From: Fidelibacterota bacterium
Lineage (GTDB): Bacteria > Fidelibacterota > UBA2242 > JAFGTP01
Reading direction: 5' to 3'
NCBI GenBank assembly: GCA_016934035.1
Contig: JAFGTP010000011.1
Coordinates: 1 to 60,485 of the forward strand
Length of the DNA stretch: 60,485 nt
Shown: positions 36,447 to 46,375 of the stretch, piece after piece
Layout: each line of letters opens with the position of its first letter
How positions within the stretch are numbered: position 1 is the stretch's first letter
Notes under the pieces: model-generated
Databases searched by the model: none
What the model was told of the DNA's origin: nothing
What the model saw: the letters and a program-made list of their open reading frames with translations, nothing else
Made by a program: the position numbers and the translations under genes

Positions 36447-37061
36447 ATGAATGCTCAAGAAATAGAAAGCAATGGAATTAGAATCAGTGGATACACTCAT
36501 TTTGAATATAAAACAAAACATGCAAGTCATGCTGTAAAAAAAGAAGTCCATCAAAAAGATGTATTTGAATTTCATGAGGATTTAAATGTAGGGAAATATG
36601 ATGCTGCCGGCAAAATGGAACATCAATCCACAAATCGGTCTCACATCATTTTAGCTATTCAAAAACAAATAGATGAGCAAGTTAAGGAGCTAACGCTATA
36701 TTATAAATCAATTTTTGAAAAAAGCGAAGAAACTCAAAAAGCCAAGGAATCCCTGAAAAATTATTTTGATGAAAATCCCGAAGCCCTTCATGATATCGAA
36801 AATGGCAAGGTCCCGGAATATTGGAACAAGGAAAACACAGCAAAACGGATTTTTGATATTGCTCTGAAAGGCTTCAAAGAAAATGATGACAAAGAAGAAT
36901 TTTTTAATAAAACGAAAAGCATGATCGAACAGGCTTATTCCGAAGTCGAGGAGATGTTTGGCGGATTGCCTGATCTGGTTTTGGAAACAAGGGATGCGGT
37001 TCTCAAAGGTCTGGTTGATTTTAAAAATGGTAAAGATATCTCAGAGATAACTTTTTCCTAA
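36447..37061 (+). CDS. DUF5610-like hypothetical protein
   Basis: 204 aa with a good AAAGGAG site 7 bases before the ATG. It is hydrophilic and mostly helical, with no signal peptide. VPEYWNKENTAKRIFDIALKGF (about residues 127-148) and EEMFGGLPDLVLETRDAVLKGL fit the DUF5610 pattern (a domain of unknown function). It faces away from the HEXXH protein, so the two share an upstream region and may be functionally linked. Nothing more can be said. Confidence 0.7.
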   Translation: MNAQEIESNGIRISGYTHFEYKTKHASHAVKKEVHQKDVFEFHEDLNVGKYDAAGKMEHQSTNRSHIILAIQKQIDEQVKELTLYYKSIFEKSEETQKAKESLKNYFDENPEALHDIENGKVPEYWNKENTAKRIFDIALKGFKENDDKEEFFNKTKSMIEQAYSEVEEMFGGLPDLVLETRDAVLKGLVDFKNGKDISEITFS

Positions 37062-37082
37062 AATAGATTATCCAATCTTATT

Positions 37083-37120
37083 AAAAAAGCATGGACATGG
37101 AGGTTCATGCTTTTTTTTTT
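37083..37120. terminator. Terminator between convergent genes
   Basis: AAAAAAGCATG pairs with CATGCTTTTTT around a 12-base loop, with T-runs on both strands. It serves the 204-aa gene (plus) and the Omp85-like gene (minus). Confidence 0.85.
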
Positions 37121-37146
37121 GCGATTTTTCGTCAAGCCTGAATTCT

Positions 37147-38649
37147 TTAAAACCTGTTTTCCAGATGCAGATGAATCTTGGCCGTGGTAAAAGTATCATC
37201 CTCGCCGAAGGCATAATCCAAACCAATAGTACCCATTCTGGATTCCAGCCGCATTCCGATTCCAAAACTTCTAGGCCAATATATATTATTGTCAGATGTT
37301 TTATAATATCCTTGGTCAAAAAATACAAAGATTCGGCTGTAATATCCTGTAATCCAGCGGACTTCGATTCCGGCAAGGCCAATTTCGCTGCCGGAAAAAA
37401 AGTCTTCGGCATAACCCCTCAGACTGGTGGCACCGCCAAACCATAGCTGATCACTGTAGTCTAGTTTGCTGTCTTTGATGAATTTAGCAGCGTAATGGCT
37501 GTTGATATTGAAGATTAGTTTTTGGGGCAACTGAAAATTGATTTCCGCTGATATTTCTGTCTGGGTCATGATTTTTTGCCGGTGATTTTTTTTACGGGTA
37601 CCGAGATAATTATTTGCAGAAAAGAAAATACCCCGGGTAGGGTTGGTGCGCAGGTCTCTTGTATCAAAACTGGTCTGCAATCCAGCCTTTAGAACTTTAT
37701 TCTTTGACAGGCTGAGCAATTCCCGTCCGGCTGGTGTCGGAAGGGTGGATTCATAGTCAGCCAGGATTTCCAGGGTGCCAAGCCGTGATATATCATTGCC
37801 CAGGCCAATATGAAAGGAACGCAAAACCAGCAAAGTGTCCCGCAAGGTTTGGTCAAAACCAAAATTAGTGAAAAAGTGTGAACCGGCAAGATGGGGTTCG
37901 AAATAGTTCAGTTTTAATTCTTGTGAGTTACTATTTACACGGGCCCAGTAAATTTTAAAGCCCCGTCCCATTCCGGCAATATTTTTTAAATCGATATTCA
38001 ATTGGCCAGTGAAATAGCCTTCCAGATTAGCTGTTCTGGGCACATAGCCAATGACACCATTAAAGCCATTGGCCTGTTGTTCCTGCAGGGATACCAGTAA
38101 ACCAAACCGGCCTTTAGAGGTCCTGATAATTTGTGTTTCATTGGTAAAATTAAGGAATGAATATTTTTTCAGACTTTGCTTTATCAGATTATGGGTATGG
38201 GAAGTATATTTTTGACCTGCAAGAAATTTCAGGTCCCTGACCAGGAGTTCAGGTTTGGTTTTGTCAAGATTTTGAAAGATCAGTGTGTCTATGATCACTC
38301 TTTCACCCACGTGCAAAGAGAAAACCGGGTTAATATAGAGAGAATCTGAAATCACAAGGGGATGGATTTGGGTCATTGTCAAATTGGGAAAAAGAAATCC
38401 TTCCGCCGCCGGAAGTGTCATAAGTTGTTTTGTAAATTGATTATAATTTGTTGTATCAAATAGAATTGAAAAATAGGATTTGGTGAGACCGGTAAAAAGG
38501 GGTGAATGGATGGCGGAATCGGAATTGATTGTGATTTGGCCAAAGAAGGGTGAGGTTGTGATTGAATTTGAGAATGAAAGCGTAGTTGAATGGTGTGTGG
38601 AATCAGCACTCAGTAATTTTCCCGAAGGACAGATTAATAAAATTATCAT
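37147..38649 (-). CDS. Omp85-superfamily outer-membrane protein (BamA/TamA-like)
   Basis: 500 aa from ATG 38649, chosen because it gives a signal peptide (MIILLICPSGKLLSA) and avoids overlap with the preceding gene; the frame is open further upstream. The N-terminal 200 residues contain one or two POTRA-like units (VFSLHVGERVIIDTLIFQNLDKTKP, about 125-150). The C-terminal 300 residues are a 16-strand Bac_surface_Ag barrel with GGATSLRGYAEDFF, the conserved VRGF/Y loop-6 motif, and a terminal aromatic strand (HLHLENRF). It is shorter than BamA, so more likely a TamA-like or specialised exporter. Cotranscribed with the large barrel protein upstream. Confidence 0.83.
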   Translation of the reverse strand: MIILLICPSGKLLSADSTHHSTTLSFSNSITTSPFFGQITINSDSAIHSPLFTGLTKSYFSILFDTTNYNQFTKQLMTLPAAEGFLFPNLTMTQIHPLVISDSLYINPVFSLHVGERVIIDTLIFQNLDKTKPELLVRDLKFLAGQKYTSHTHNLIKQSLKKYSFLNFTNETQIIRTSKGRFGLLVSLQEQQANGFNGVIGYVPRTANLEGYFTGQLNIDLKNIAGMGRGFKIYWARVNSNSQELKLNYFEPHLAGSHFFTNFGFDQTLRDTLLVLRSFHIGLGNDISRLGTLEILADYESTLPTPAGRELLSLSKNKVLKAGLQTSFDTRDLRTNPTRGIFFSANNYLGTRKKNHRQKIMTQTEISAEINFQLPQKLIFNINSHYAAKFIKDSKLDYSDQLWFGGATSLRGYAEDFFSGSEIGLAGIEVRWITGYYSRIFVFFDQGYYKTSDNNIYWPRSFGIGMRLESRMGTIGLDYAFGEDDTFTTAKIHLHLENRF

Positions 38650-38699
38650 GAAAAACTGTATCCTGATTGCTGTTAACCCGCTGCCAAACCACTGTATTT

Positions 38700-41600
38700 T
38701 CAAAATATTGCCCTCACTTCTATGGTGCCGCGATGATAAAGACCGAGGTAGGGTTCGCTCCAACTCTCTACATTGCAGCGTAAACTGATGAATTTTCCAA
38801 TGCGGTATTCAGCAGAGGATCCGATACCAAAGGTATTACCTACCTGTTTTCCCTGGCACATTTCATAGGGAATAACCGTGTTTTTGGGGAATGCTTCAAC
38901 ATTGTTGTATTCAGAGAATATTTTGATCTGTCCTTTTTTCATGATCTTCAGTTCATATTCGCCTCTCAGACCGGTTAAAAAAGCTTCAACATTTTTGCTT
39001 TCGTCACGCTGTGTATCTTTGCTTAAGATGAGGATCAGGGCAAAGGTCTGTTGCCGATCAAAGATGTAGGTGAATTTGTTTTGGCTGGTGATGGCCAGAA
39101 TATCGCGATTTCGTAAGGAAGTGATCTCGGAACTCCGCTCAGTCTGCTTGACACGAATTTCTGATTGGGTTTTGAGGTCCCGGTAAAGAGGCCCACGATA
39201 CTCTGCTGAATATTCGTCAATCCTGCTGTTTTCTGCTCCTCGTACGTCCTGCTGGCTTTTACGAACAGAGCTGCGGTAACGCAACCGGAAATTTGTCCGT
39301 TTTTCGGGAATACGAAAATTCAAATCGTTGTCTATCAGCCGGTAAAAGAAGGCTTGTGTTGTATCAGCATTTGAGGCCTTCCAAGTCCATTTTCTGAGGA
39401 CAGTGTTGCCATCTTTGATTTCCTGCTGAAGACGAACCTGTGTGGTCAGGGATAATTGCTTGAGGATTGGGTTTTTCATGTGACTGCCGCTGAATTTCAG
39501 ACGCAGACCGTTTTCAATATTAGTCACCGGAATTTTGATTGATGAGGGTACAATGCGAAGAAGATAACTTCCCTGGGGATGTGGCACGTATTCCGCATAG
39601 GTCGAATCATAGCGGTATTGTCCTTCTCCTTCACCAACAAAATAATAGAGTTCTTCCTTTTTTATACTCTGTTCTTTTTCAACCTTCATGTTGGTGTCCC
39701 ATCTGATGGGATATTTAACAGGAGATTGACGAAACTCCAGACTCATAATAGAAAAATTCACATTGGGAATATTTTGGGCATAGTTTTTTTTACGATGAGC
39801 AAAAGTCACTTTAGAAGAGACTGTGTTCCAGTTGCTGATCTGGCCGGAAAGTTTTAGGTTCCGGGACTTTGAATTGTCAATCCAGCCGCTGCTGTCTTTT
39901 GCTTCATCAGTCCGGAATTCCTGTTGTAGGGTCCATTGCAATAATTTGTTCTCATTGGACCGCAATCCATAGGATTGCTCCAGAAACTGGAAATCCGTAA
40001 AAAGGGAAGCAGAATTATTTTTCTTTTCATGGTAAAGAGTTACAAAGGGGACCATTCCTGGTATATCCACCTCCAGAAAGGCCTTGCGGCGTATCCATTC
40101 ACGATTGGTCATGGAAATAATTTTTTCCTCATAGAATTCACTGTTGGTCAGACGACTTAACCTGATTCTGGACAAGGCTTTGTAACGATTGGAGGAAAAA
40201 TTTCCTTTCTCAAAAGCGGCACCGGAAATATCAACCGTTATCTTGTTATCCAGGTTATAGGACAAAGTTGTCTCATAGGCCTGAAAACCCTGTACAGAAT
40301 CGGCATCCAGGTCCCATTTTCTGGAGTATTCAATCTCATGGTTGCGATCTACAGGGTTAAATTTTTTATTTTCGTGGTTGTAATTTGCATTGAGTTGCAG
40401 TTTTCCGAAATTTGACTCAACTAACTGCCAGTTTACGTCAATATTGCAGGCTTTGCCCCGATTATCATCATCATCGACGGAAGAGAAGGTGTTCAAATCA
40501 AAATCTGATTGGGCAAATTCTGTCGAGATTTGGAGATTTTTTGTAGGATTCAATTGGGTTGCTATATGGTACAATTGATGGTCTGTGGGCAGTTTTATAG
40601 GCTTGGCAGGTACATATAGCGCCTGGTTCCGGATGGTTTCGCTAATGTTCGGGTTGTTCTTGTCCACAAATTCAAAATAGAATCGGTCGGAAAGATAAAT
40701 TTTTCGGTACTGGCCTTTATTGCCAATATGATAGAAAATAGCTGAGTGTGTGCCAGCCCCCTCTCCCTGGTACACCAAAATGGAATCTTCAATAATGTAG
40801 ACGCCATTTGAGTCTTCGGTCACGGTAGAAGTATATCCTTTATCAATATTATCTCCGATGGATTTGAGTAATTGTTTGTCGGTTTTTGTAAAATCAATTT
40901 CAAGAGGATTATTTTTATCATCCGATTCTTTGATAAATTCTGCGGACAACGCTACTTTTTCATTCAAAAGGCGAACAGATGATTCTGTGTACCAGATATT
41001 TTTCTGGTAGATGAGATTGGAGTATTGAAAATCGATTGTAATCCGACTGTCTGAAGTGATAAGTTGTTTTGCAGTGAAAGAAATTTCACCGGTTGAATAA
41101 TCCATGATATAATCATTGTTTTCACCCCGGGTCATGGCCATGCCGTCGATCCAGACTTTTTCGGTGCCCGCCAGCACAATAATGGCAGTTTCACTCTCTT
41201 TACCTGTTAACTGGTAGGGTCCCTGGTTGCCTTCTGTTCCATTGAATTTATTGGTGGTAAACTGTCCTTTGGAAACTGCTCCTCCCAGCGTAATATCCGA
41301 ATTGCCCCGATGACTGTGCCCGTAAATTCCCTGTAATTTTCGATTGTAGGCGCCGTACTTGCCTTTGCCCATTTCCAGTAGATAATCACCAAAAATGATA
41401 TCTTCGCTATTCATCTCCAATTGAATGAATACTTTATCAATTTCATTGAGGGTTTGTGTATTGCCTTCCGGCTGAATAGGAATATTTTGGTCTGACAGGG
41501 CCCCTTTGATGGCAATATTTTCTGAAAGATTGCCTTTAAGTTCAAGATTTAATCCCGATTGCAGTGAAACGCCTCCCTCGGACGCCAGGGTAACGCCACG

Positions 41601-42041
41601 ATAGAGAGTACCGGATTTGAGAAAATCCAGGTTTTGCTGAGGTGCTTTAAGGTCTGCCTCTTCAATAACAGTGGGATTGATGGCTGATGGGTTGTGATCC
41701 GGGTTGTATACCTCCGGATAGGGATTCAGAATGCGGTTTTCCGACAGATCAATTTTGAGATACTGATAGGATACAGCCAGCTGGACGGTGTCGGAAATCA
41801 CGATGCCTGATATTATACCGTTCAGCGCATCGATATTCAGGGAATCTAAAAAGCAGTTGCCTGAGATTATGTCTATTTTGATGGTTGCCGGAATAATAAA
41901 TTTTTTAGAAAGTTGAATTTTGACAATTGAAGGTTTGACGTTGATAGTATCTTTCTGACTGATTATTTCACCGAAACAAAGATTCATCAGCACCAGGGAA
42001 ATCAGCAGATATTTAACACTTCTATTAATGATACCGGACAC
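38700..42041 (-). CDS. Very large outer-membrane beta-barrel protein of unknown function
   Basis: 1113 aa, GTG start 2 bases after the propeller stop; ribosome site weak. A signal segment at residues 8-24 is followed by a beta-rich N-terminal part. AIKGALSDQNIPIQPEGNTQ, EDIIFGDYLLEMGKG, GTEKVWIDGMAMTRGENNDY and MDYSTGEISFT (about 170-320) recall the segments of large barrel proteins of FCB bacteria such as SprA/Sov-like proteins, but it is about half SprA length. The second half is a chain of amphipathic strands ending in aromatic GTIEVRAIF. Context (propeller protein, Omp85) suggests a surface assembly or secretion unit. Function unassigned. Confidence 0.75.
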   Translation of the reverse strand: MSGIINRSVKYLLISLVLMNLCFGEIISQKDTINVKPSIVKIQLSKKFIIPATIKIDIISGNCFLDSLNIDALNGIISGIVISDTVQLAVSYQYLKIDLSENRILNPYPEVYNPDHNPSAINPTVIEEADLKAPQQNLDFLKSGTLYRGVTLASEGGVSLQSGLNLELKGNLSENIAIKGALSDQNIPIQPEGNTQTLNEIDKVFIQLEMNSEDIIFGDYLLEMGKGKYGAYNRKLQGIYGHSHRGNSDITLGGAVSKGQFTTNKFNGTEGNQGPYQLTGKESETAIIVLAGTEKVWIDGMAMTRGENNDYIMDYSTGEISFTAKQLITSDSRITIDFQYSNLIYQKNIWYTESSVRLLNEKVALSAEFIKESDDKNNPLEIDFTKTDKQLLKSIGDNIDKGYTSTVTEDSNGVYIIEDSILVYQGEGAGTHSAIFYHIGNKGQYRKIYLSDRFYFEFVDKNNPNISETIRNQALYVPAKPIKLPTDHQLYHIATQLNPTKNLQISTEFAQSDFDLNTFSSVDDDDNRGKACNIDVNWQLVESNFGKLQLNANYNHENKKFNPVDRNHEIEYSRKWDLDADSVQGFQAYETTLSYNLDNKITVDISGAAFEKGNFSSNRYKALSRIRLSRLTNSEFYEEKIISMTNREWIRRKAFLEVDIPGMVPFVTLYHEKKNNSASLFTDFQFLEQSYGLRSNENKLLQWTLQQEFRTDEAKDSSGWIDNSKSRNLKLSGQISNWNTVSSKVTFAHRKKNYAQNIPNVNFSIMSLEFRQSPVKYPIRWDTNMKVEKEQSIKKEELYYFVGEGEGQYRYDSTYAEYVPHPQGSYLLRIVPSSIKIPVTNIENGLRLKFSGSHMKNPILKQLSLTTQVRLQQEIKDGNTVLRKWTWKASNADTTQAFFYRLIDNDLNFRIPEKRTNFRLRYRSSVRKSQQDVRGAENSRIDEYSAEYRGPLYRDLKTQSEIRVKQTERSSEITSLRNRDILAITSQNKFTYIFDRQQTFALILILSKDTQRDESKNVEAFLTGLRGEYELKIMKKGQIKIFSEYNNVEAFPKNTVIPYEMCQGKQVGNTFGIGSSAEYRIGKFISLRCNVESWSEPYLGLYHRGTIEVRAIF

Positions 42042-42043
42042 CT

Positions 42044-42886
42044 TTATTTAAAACCATAAATCAGGATTTGGCCTGATTGGGTCAGCAGATAGAGATGTTC
42101 ATCGCGCAGGTAAAAATCTGTGACAAACCATTCAAGGGAGTGCTTTTCGCAGTTTCCATTAATGAGTTCAAACAATTCAAATTCCTGGGAAATCAGAAAA
42201 ATATGGTCATGGAAAAGAAGGACTTTTAACGGAATGAAGTGTTCAATTTTTAAATGATAGATTTTTACGGCAGTACCGTAGCGATCGAAGGATAATATTT
42301 TACCTGATTTTTCCAAAACCAGTAATTCTTCACTTTTTGTTAAAAATATATCCACCGGATTGATCAATTCATAATTTTTACTGACAGCCATGCCAACGGA
42401 ATAAAAACGATTTTCATCAGGGTCAAGTTTCATGATTTCCGGAATATTTTCCTGTAAAATGAAAAGAATGCCATCCCGGGTCATTTCAAGGGATTTTGGA
42501 TATTGCAATCGGAATTCTTTATTTTCATCGGGGAAGATAGAAAGGAAGTTGATATTTTGATCATAACGGACCACCCGGTTGTTGTTTTTATCAGCAACGA
42601 TGATATTGAGTCCGGCATCGAGGCAGAGATCGGTTGGTGTATTGAGATTGTAATGGTCCCAGCCAAGGCCTCCGGTCCTTTTTATTATTTTCCCATCCAT
42701 ATCCAGACGGTAAAGTTCATGATTGATGGATTCCAGCAGATAGATATTATCCAGATTCGATACGGCAACTGAGGTAAAATTCAAGGATGGATGATCATAT
42801 TGCGGATTTATTGATCCGACAGGCTTCAATCCGGCAAACAACTGGGTTGCCAGAAGATATAATAGAAATACAGACCACTTTTTCAT
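42044..42886 (-). CDS. Periplasmic NHL-type six-bladed beta-propeller protein
   Basis: 280 aa with a signal peptide (MKKWSVFLLYLLATQLFA) and AAGGAAAT before the start. Repeating blades of about 42 residues are visible: NTPTDLCLDAGLNIIVADKNNNRVVRYD, LQYPKSLEMTRDGILFILQEN, INPVDIFLTKSEELLVLEKSGKILSFDRYG. NHL propellers bind protein or glycan partners and rarely catalyse. It is followed after 2 bases by the giant barrel and then the Omp85 protein, so the three form one operon. Confidence 0.82.
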   Translation of the reverse strand: MKKWSVFLLYLLATQLFAGLKPVGSINPQYDHPSLNFTSVAVSNLDNIYLLESINHELYRLDMDGKIIKRTGGLGWDHYNLNTPTDLCLDAGLNIIVADKNNNRVVRYDQNINFLSIFPDENKEFRLQYPKSLEMTRDGILFILQENIPEIMKLDPDENRFYSVGMAVSKNYELINPVDIFLTKSEELLVLEKSGKILSFDRYGTAVKIYHLKIEHFIPLKVLLFHDHIFLISQEFELFELINGNCEKHSLEWFVTDFYLRDEHLYLLTQSGQILIYGFK

Positions 42887-43037
42887 GATATTTCCTTATG
42901 ATAACTGGAATAAATTTATAATCTGTCAGGGTATTTTGCATTATAAATATGGCAGGTATTTTATCGGAGAGAAGACCTCCTCTGACTGTCGATGGGGGTG
43001 GGGAAATGTGAATATAGAAGCAGGAAAACCGAAGATA

Positions 43038-43676
43038 CTATTCCCGCTGTTCTATTTTTGATCTGTTTTTCAAAACACCATAAGCTACGGGAAACAGTTC
43101 TTTCAGACAATTGGGGCAGACGCTTTCAGTAAATTCGATATTGTAATATTTTTTCATGTATTCTTCCACGCTTGTCCAGTTGCTGTTGTCTTCCCGAATA
43201 CTGTTGCATTTGGAACAAACCGGGACCTTCATATTTCGCAAAATATTGGATTGGGCGACAATGGTCTGCAGTTCTTCCAAAAGTCGTTTGTTGTGGGTTT
43301 CTATTTTATTTTTGTAAAGACCTAATTCAATGGCTGTAATTAATTCCGTATAGTTAATGGGTTTTAAAAGCAGTGAGACGGGTTGTGTCAGTTTGACCTT
43401 TTCCAGAATTTCTTCATTGACATGGGCAGTAATGTAGATTACGGGGATATCATGATAGAGCCGAATTCTTTCGGCGGTTTCGATACCGTCAAATTTCGAT
43501 TCCAACTGGATATCAATCAGCGCAATATCCGGCTGAATAAATTTCAGCATGGATAAAGCTTCAGGGCCACTTGAATAGACTTCCGGAACGATGTAGCCTT
43601 CCATCTCCAGTTTGGCCTGCAAATCCCTGGCAATAATTAATTCATCCTCAATGATGACAATTGTTTTTTCCCTCAT
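43038..43676 (-). CDS. Response regulator with C-terminal four-cysteine motif
   Basis: 212 aa. Receiver domain residues 1-125 with acidic pair E10/D11, phosphoacceptor D55 (ALIDIQL), Thr83 (YITAH) and K105 (LLKP). After a helical linker, VPVCSKCNSIRED (Cys154, Cys157) and VCPNCLKELFP (Cys187, Cys190) form a putative zinc-binding module often seen after receiver or PAS domains. There is no DNA-binding domain, so output is probably protein-level. It starts 12 bases after its sensor kinase. Confidence 0.9.
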   Translation of the reverse strand: MREKTIVIIEDELIIARDLQAKLEMEGYIVPEVYSSGPEALSMLKFIQPDIALIDIQLESKFDGIETAERIRLYHDIPVIYITAHVNEEILEKVKLTQPVSLLLKPINYTELITAIELGLYKNKIETHNKRLLEELQTIVAQSNILRNMKVPVCSKCNSIREDNSNWTSVEEYMKKYYNIEFTESVCPNCLKELFPVAYGVLKNRSKIEQRE

Positions 43677-43688
43677 GTTACACCCTCA

Positions 43689-44798
43689 TTAACAGAATAG
43701 TGGAAATTTTATCCTATATTCTGTACCGCCTTCGCTTTTAATTTCAATTTTTCCCTTTAATTGTTTGACTAAAGTAAAGATTAACTCCATTCCAAAAGAA
43801 TGATAGGTTTTATAATCTTTTACAATGAAGCCTGCGCCATTGTCACGTAGGTGCAAAGTAGCATAATCTTTCGATTTTTTCAAGACAATCGTAATTTTTC
43901 CGTTTTGATGATGGTGAAAAGCATGCTTAAAGGAATTTGTCAGAATTTCATCAATGATCAGACCGATATAAATAGCATCTTTGACAGGGATTTCTTTCCA
44001 TTCGTCTTCAATCTCAAGGAAAACATTTTTTGTATAATTTTTATAAAGGTTTGAAATATAGCTGAATAACTGTTTGATATACCGTGTCACTGTAATGGTA
44101 TTCAAAGCGTGATTTTCATAAAGATTTTGGTGGATCAGGGCTATGGCGTAGATTTTATTCTGACTTTCTTTGATGAGTGAATAGACAGATTCCTGATCAA
44201 AGGGCTTGTGCCGGTCGTATTCAAGGTTCATGATCGAATTAACCAGTTGCAGGTTGTTTTTTATTCGATGGTTCATTTCCCTGAACTGAATTTCTGTGTC
44301 TGATAATTTTTCTAATAATTGCTTTTGTTCCTCAAAATCTGTTGTGACTTCCTGGCAAAATAAGGAGTAATGGGTCCTGTTGTGATGGATAATGGGTTTG
44401 ATGCTGATATGAATAAATTTGGATTGATCATTAATGATAAGTTTTGTGGTTATCTCGTTGGAATTTGGATTAGTTGTATCAAGATGGTGAAGTTCATCGG
44501 GAATTTTGGTACGGTCTTCGACTAATTCCGTATACAGGTCTAAAATGTGTTTTCCTTGCATTCTCCGCTGACTGGTTTCCAGTAATTTTTCCGTTTCCCG
44601 GTTGGTTTTGATGATGACGCCGCGGGAATCCAGCAGTATAAAGGCCTGTTCCATTTGTTCGATAACCGATTCGTATACTTTGGATAATTTGGAATGACCG
44701 GGATGTTTTGAAAATGTATAAAAAGCATTGGGCATCGGCGACTTGGCCTTGATGATATCATGGATTGATACATTTTCTTTTCTGTTAAATTTAAGCAT
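43689..44798 (-). CDS. PAS-domain sensor histidine kinase (HisKA_2 type)
   Basis: 369 aa from ATG 44798; a TTG extension to 44822 is possible. No membrane segments, so a cytosolic sensor. A PAS domain covers about 45-155 (EQMEQAFILLDSRGVIIKTNRET). The dimerisation/phosphoacceptor helix EMNHRIKNNLQLVNSIMNLE (His177) is of the HisKA_2/HWE-like class. ATP-binding motifs follow: LIIDEILTNSFKHAF (N box), LRDNGAGF (G1) and SFGMELIFTLVKQLKG. Paired with the response regulator downstream. Confidence 0.93.
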   Translation of the reverse strand: MLKFNRKENVSIHDIIKAKSPMPNAFYTFSKHPGHSKLSKVYESVIEQMEQAFILLDSRGVIIKTNRETEKLLETSQRRMQGKHILDLYTELVEDRTKIPDELHHLDTTNPNSNEITTKLIINDQSKFIHISIKPIIHHNRTHYSLFCQEVTTDFEEQKQLLEKLSDTEIQFREMNHRIKNNLQLVNSIMNLEYDRHKPFDQESVYSLIKESQNKIYAIALIHQNLYENHALNTITVTRYIKQLFSYISNLYKNYTKNVFLEIEDEWKEIPVKDAIYIGLIIDEILTNSFKHAFHHHQNGKITIVLKKSKDYATLHLRDNGAGFIVKDYKTYHSFGMELIFTLVKQLKGKIEIKSEGGTEYRIKFPLFC

Positions 44799-45215
44799 AA
44801 AAAGCCTGTAAATATTATACAATATCCATTTTTTGGGGTTACCTGATAAGCCCTGAAATTTGTATTGCGGGTTAAAATAAAATATCAGGTTTAATATTCA
44901 AAGGAAATTTTCATAATTTTTTTTTGGTAAACCTAATTATTTGTTTTTTCTTAATTAAATTTTATATTTTGTTGTTTATTAAAGTTTGAAATCAAAATTT
45001 TATTCGAAAAAAATAATAATAAAAAGTCTCTTTAAAAAAAGTGAATTTTGACGAAAGGAACTTTTCTAAGTGTGTTATATAAAAATAATTATCCAATATC
45101 TAGTGGCTATGCCAAAATTCATTAAAATTCATAAAAATTCGAAAATTAAAAATTAATTGTAAATCCGCCATTTTTTGATAAATTTTCCATGACCAATTTA
45201 ATTTTAAGGAAATAT
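44799..45215. other. AT-rich divergent intergenic region
   Basis: About 420 bases between the sensor kinase (minus) and the DUF362 ferredoxin gene (plus). Strongly AT-rich with long A and T runs (for example 44921-45035), no plausible gene and no clear terminator. Both genes' promoters should be here; a TTGACG at about 45047 has no convincing partner -10 box. Confidence 0.5.
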
Positions 45216-46289
45216 ATGATGACGAAAAGTAAACTGTTTCTCTATCGTTTCACAACAAAAAATGACATTTTAAAGACTCAGAAAAATATTAAACTGCTTT
45301 TTGTGAAAGCAGGTTTCGCAAGTCTGGTCGGTAAACATGAACTGACAGCGGTCAAGACCCATTTTGGCGAACGGGGGGTGAGTTCCTTTGTGGCTCCCGA
45401 ATACATAGAGCCCATTATTCGCAAAATCAAAGCCTGTGGGGCTAAACCTTTTTTATCCGATACAAATGTATTGTACAAAAGTGAACGCGATAATGCGGTT
45501 GACCATTTGAATCTTGCTTATGAACACGGATTCACTCCGGAAAATACTGGCGCTCCTGTAATCATTGCTGATGGCATTAATGGTATCAATGAGCAGGAAA
45601 TAGAGATCAATGCACCGTTGAACAGAAAAGTCTGCATTGCCAGGGAATATTTGTCAGCCAATTCAATCATTGTCGTCACTCATGCCACCGGCCACCTGGC
45701 GACCGGTGTTGGCGCTACCATCAAAAACCTGGGCATGGGTATGTCCAGTCGCAAAGGAAAACTGGTCCAGCATTCGGTATCTCATCCTTATATTTCTGAA
45801 ACAAAATGTATTAAATGTGGCACCTGCCTGAAATGGTGTCCGGCTGACGCTATCATCCTGCAGGAAAGAAGTGCCTTCATAATAGATGAAAAGTGTATTG
45901 GCTGTGGCGAATGTCTGGCGGTTTGCCGTCCTGATGCAGTGAAGTTCAAATGGAATTCCGGTTCAACACTGCTGCAACAACAAATTGTTGAGCATGCACT
46001 GGGAATTGTAAAAGAGAAAAAAGGCAAAATGGGATATTTCACTTTCATGATCAACATGACCAAAGATTGTGATTGCATTGCTCAGCCGGCGAAATTCATC
46101 TTAGAGGATATCGGTGTCATTGCAGGAACGGACCCGGTTGCCATAGATCAGGCCGTCTGGGACTTGACCCGGCATGAAGGCAAAAATATCAGCCAGCATG
46201 CTTATCCAAATATCGATGGAGAAGAGCAGTTGCGCTATGGTGAAAAAGTGGGTTTGGGCTCAAGAAATTACGAAATAGAAGAAATATAA
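45216..46289 (+). CDS. DUF362 protein with two 4Fe-4S clusters
   Basis: 357 aa from ATG 45216 (AAGGAAAT upstream, preferred over 45189). The DUF362 domain surrounds a bis-ferredoxin insert: THFGERGVSSFVAPEYIEPI, SDTNVLYKSERDNAVDHL, and VTHATGHLATGVGATIKNLGMG flank CIKCGTCLKWCPADAI and CIGCGECLAVCRPDAV (about residues 200-240). The C-terminus ADPVAIDQAVWDLTR-like segment is also typical. Cytosolic electron-transfer or iron-sulfur protein of unknown specific role; annotated in many anaerobes. Confidence 0.92.
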   Translation: MMTKSKLFLYRFTTKNDILKTQKNIKLLFVKAGFASLVGKHELTAVKTHFGERGVSSFVAPEYIEPIIRKIKACGAKPFLSDTNVLYKSERDNAVDHLNLAYEHGFTPENTGAPVIIADGINGINEQEIEINAPLNRKVCIAREYLSANSIIVVTHATGHLATGVGATIKNLGMGMSSRKGKLVQHSVSHPYISETKCIKCGTCLKWCPADAIILQERSAFIIDEKCIGCGECLAVCRPDAVKFKWNSGSTLLQQQIVEHALGIVKEKKGKMGYFTFMINMTKDCDCIAQPAKFILEDIGVIAGTDPVAIDQAVWDLTRHEGKNISQHAYPNIDGEEQLRYGEKVGLGSRNYEIEEI

Positions 46290-46303
46290 AGATTGGCTAC
46301 AGT

Positions 46304-46360
46304 GACAGAGAGTTCACAGAGATTTATAAAAATTGCCTCTGTGTTCTTCGAGCCTCTGTG
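46304..46360. repeat. CACAGAG-type repeat cluster upstream of the exonuclease gene
   Basis: CACAGAG (46315-46321) pairs with CTCTGTG (46337-46343); a second CTCTGTG is at 46354-46360. Similar words recur at 47663-47730 and in the hairpin at 58414-58442. Confidence 0.5.
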
Positions 46361-46375
46361 GCAAAGGATTTTATA

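Noticed and set aside
44823..45188. Long AT-rich stretch as a replication origin or iteron array
   Set aside because: A/T runs only; no DnaA boxes or regular repeats and no origin-linked genes nearby.
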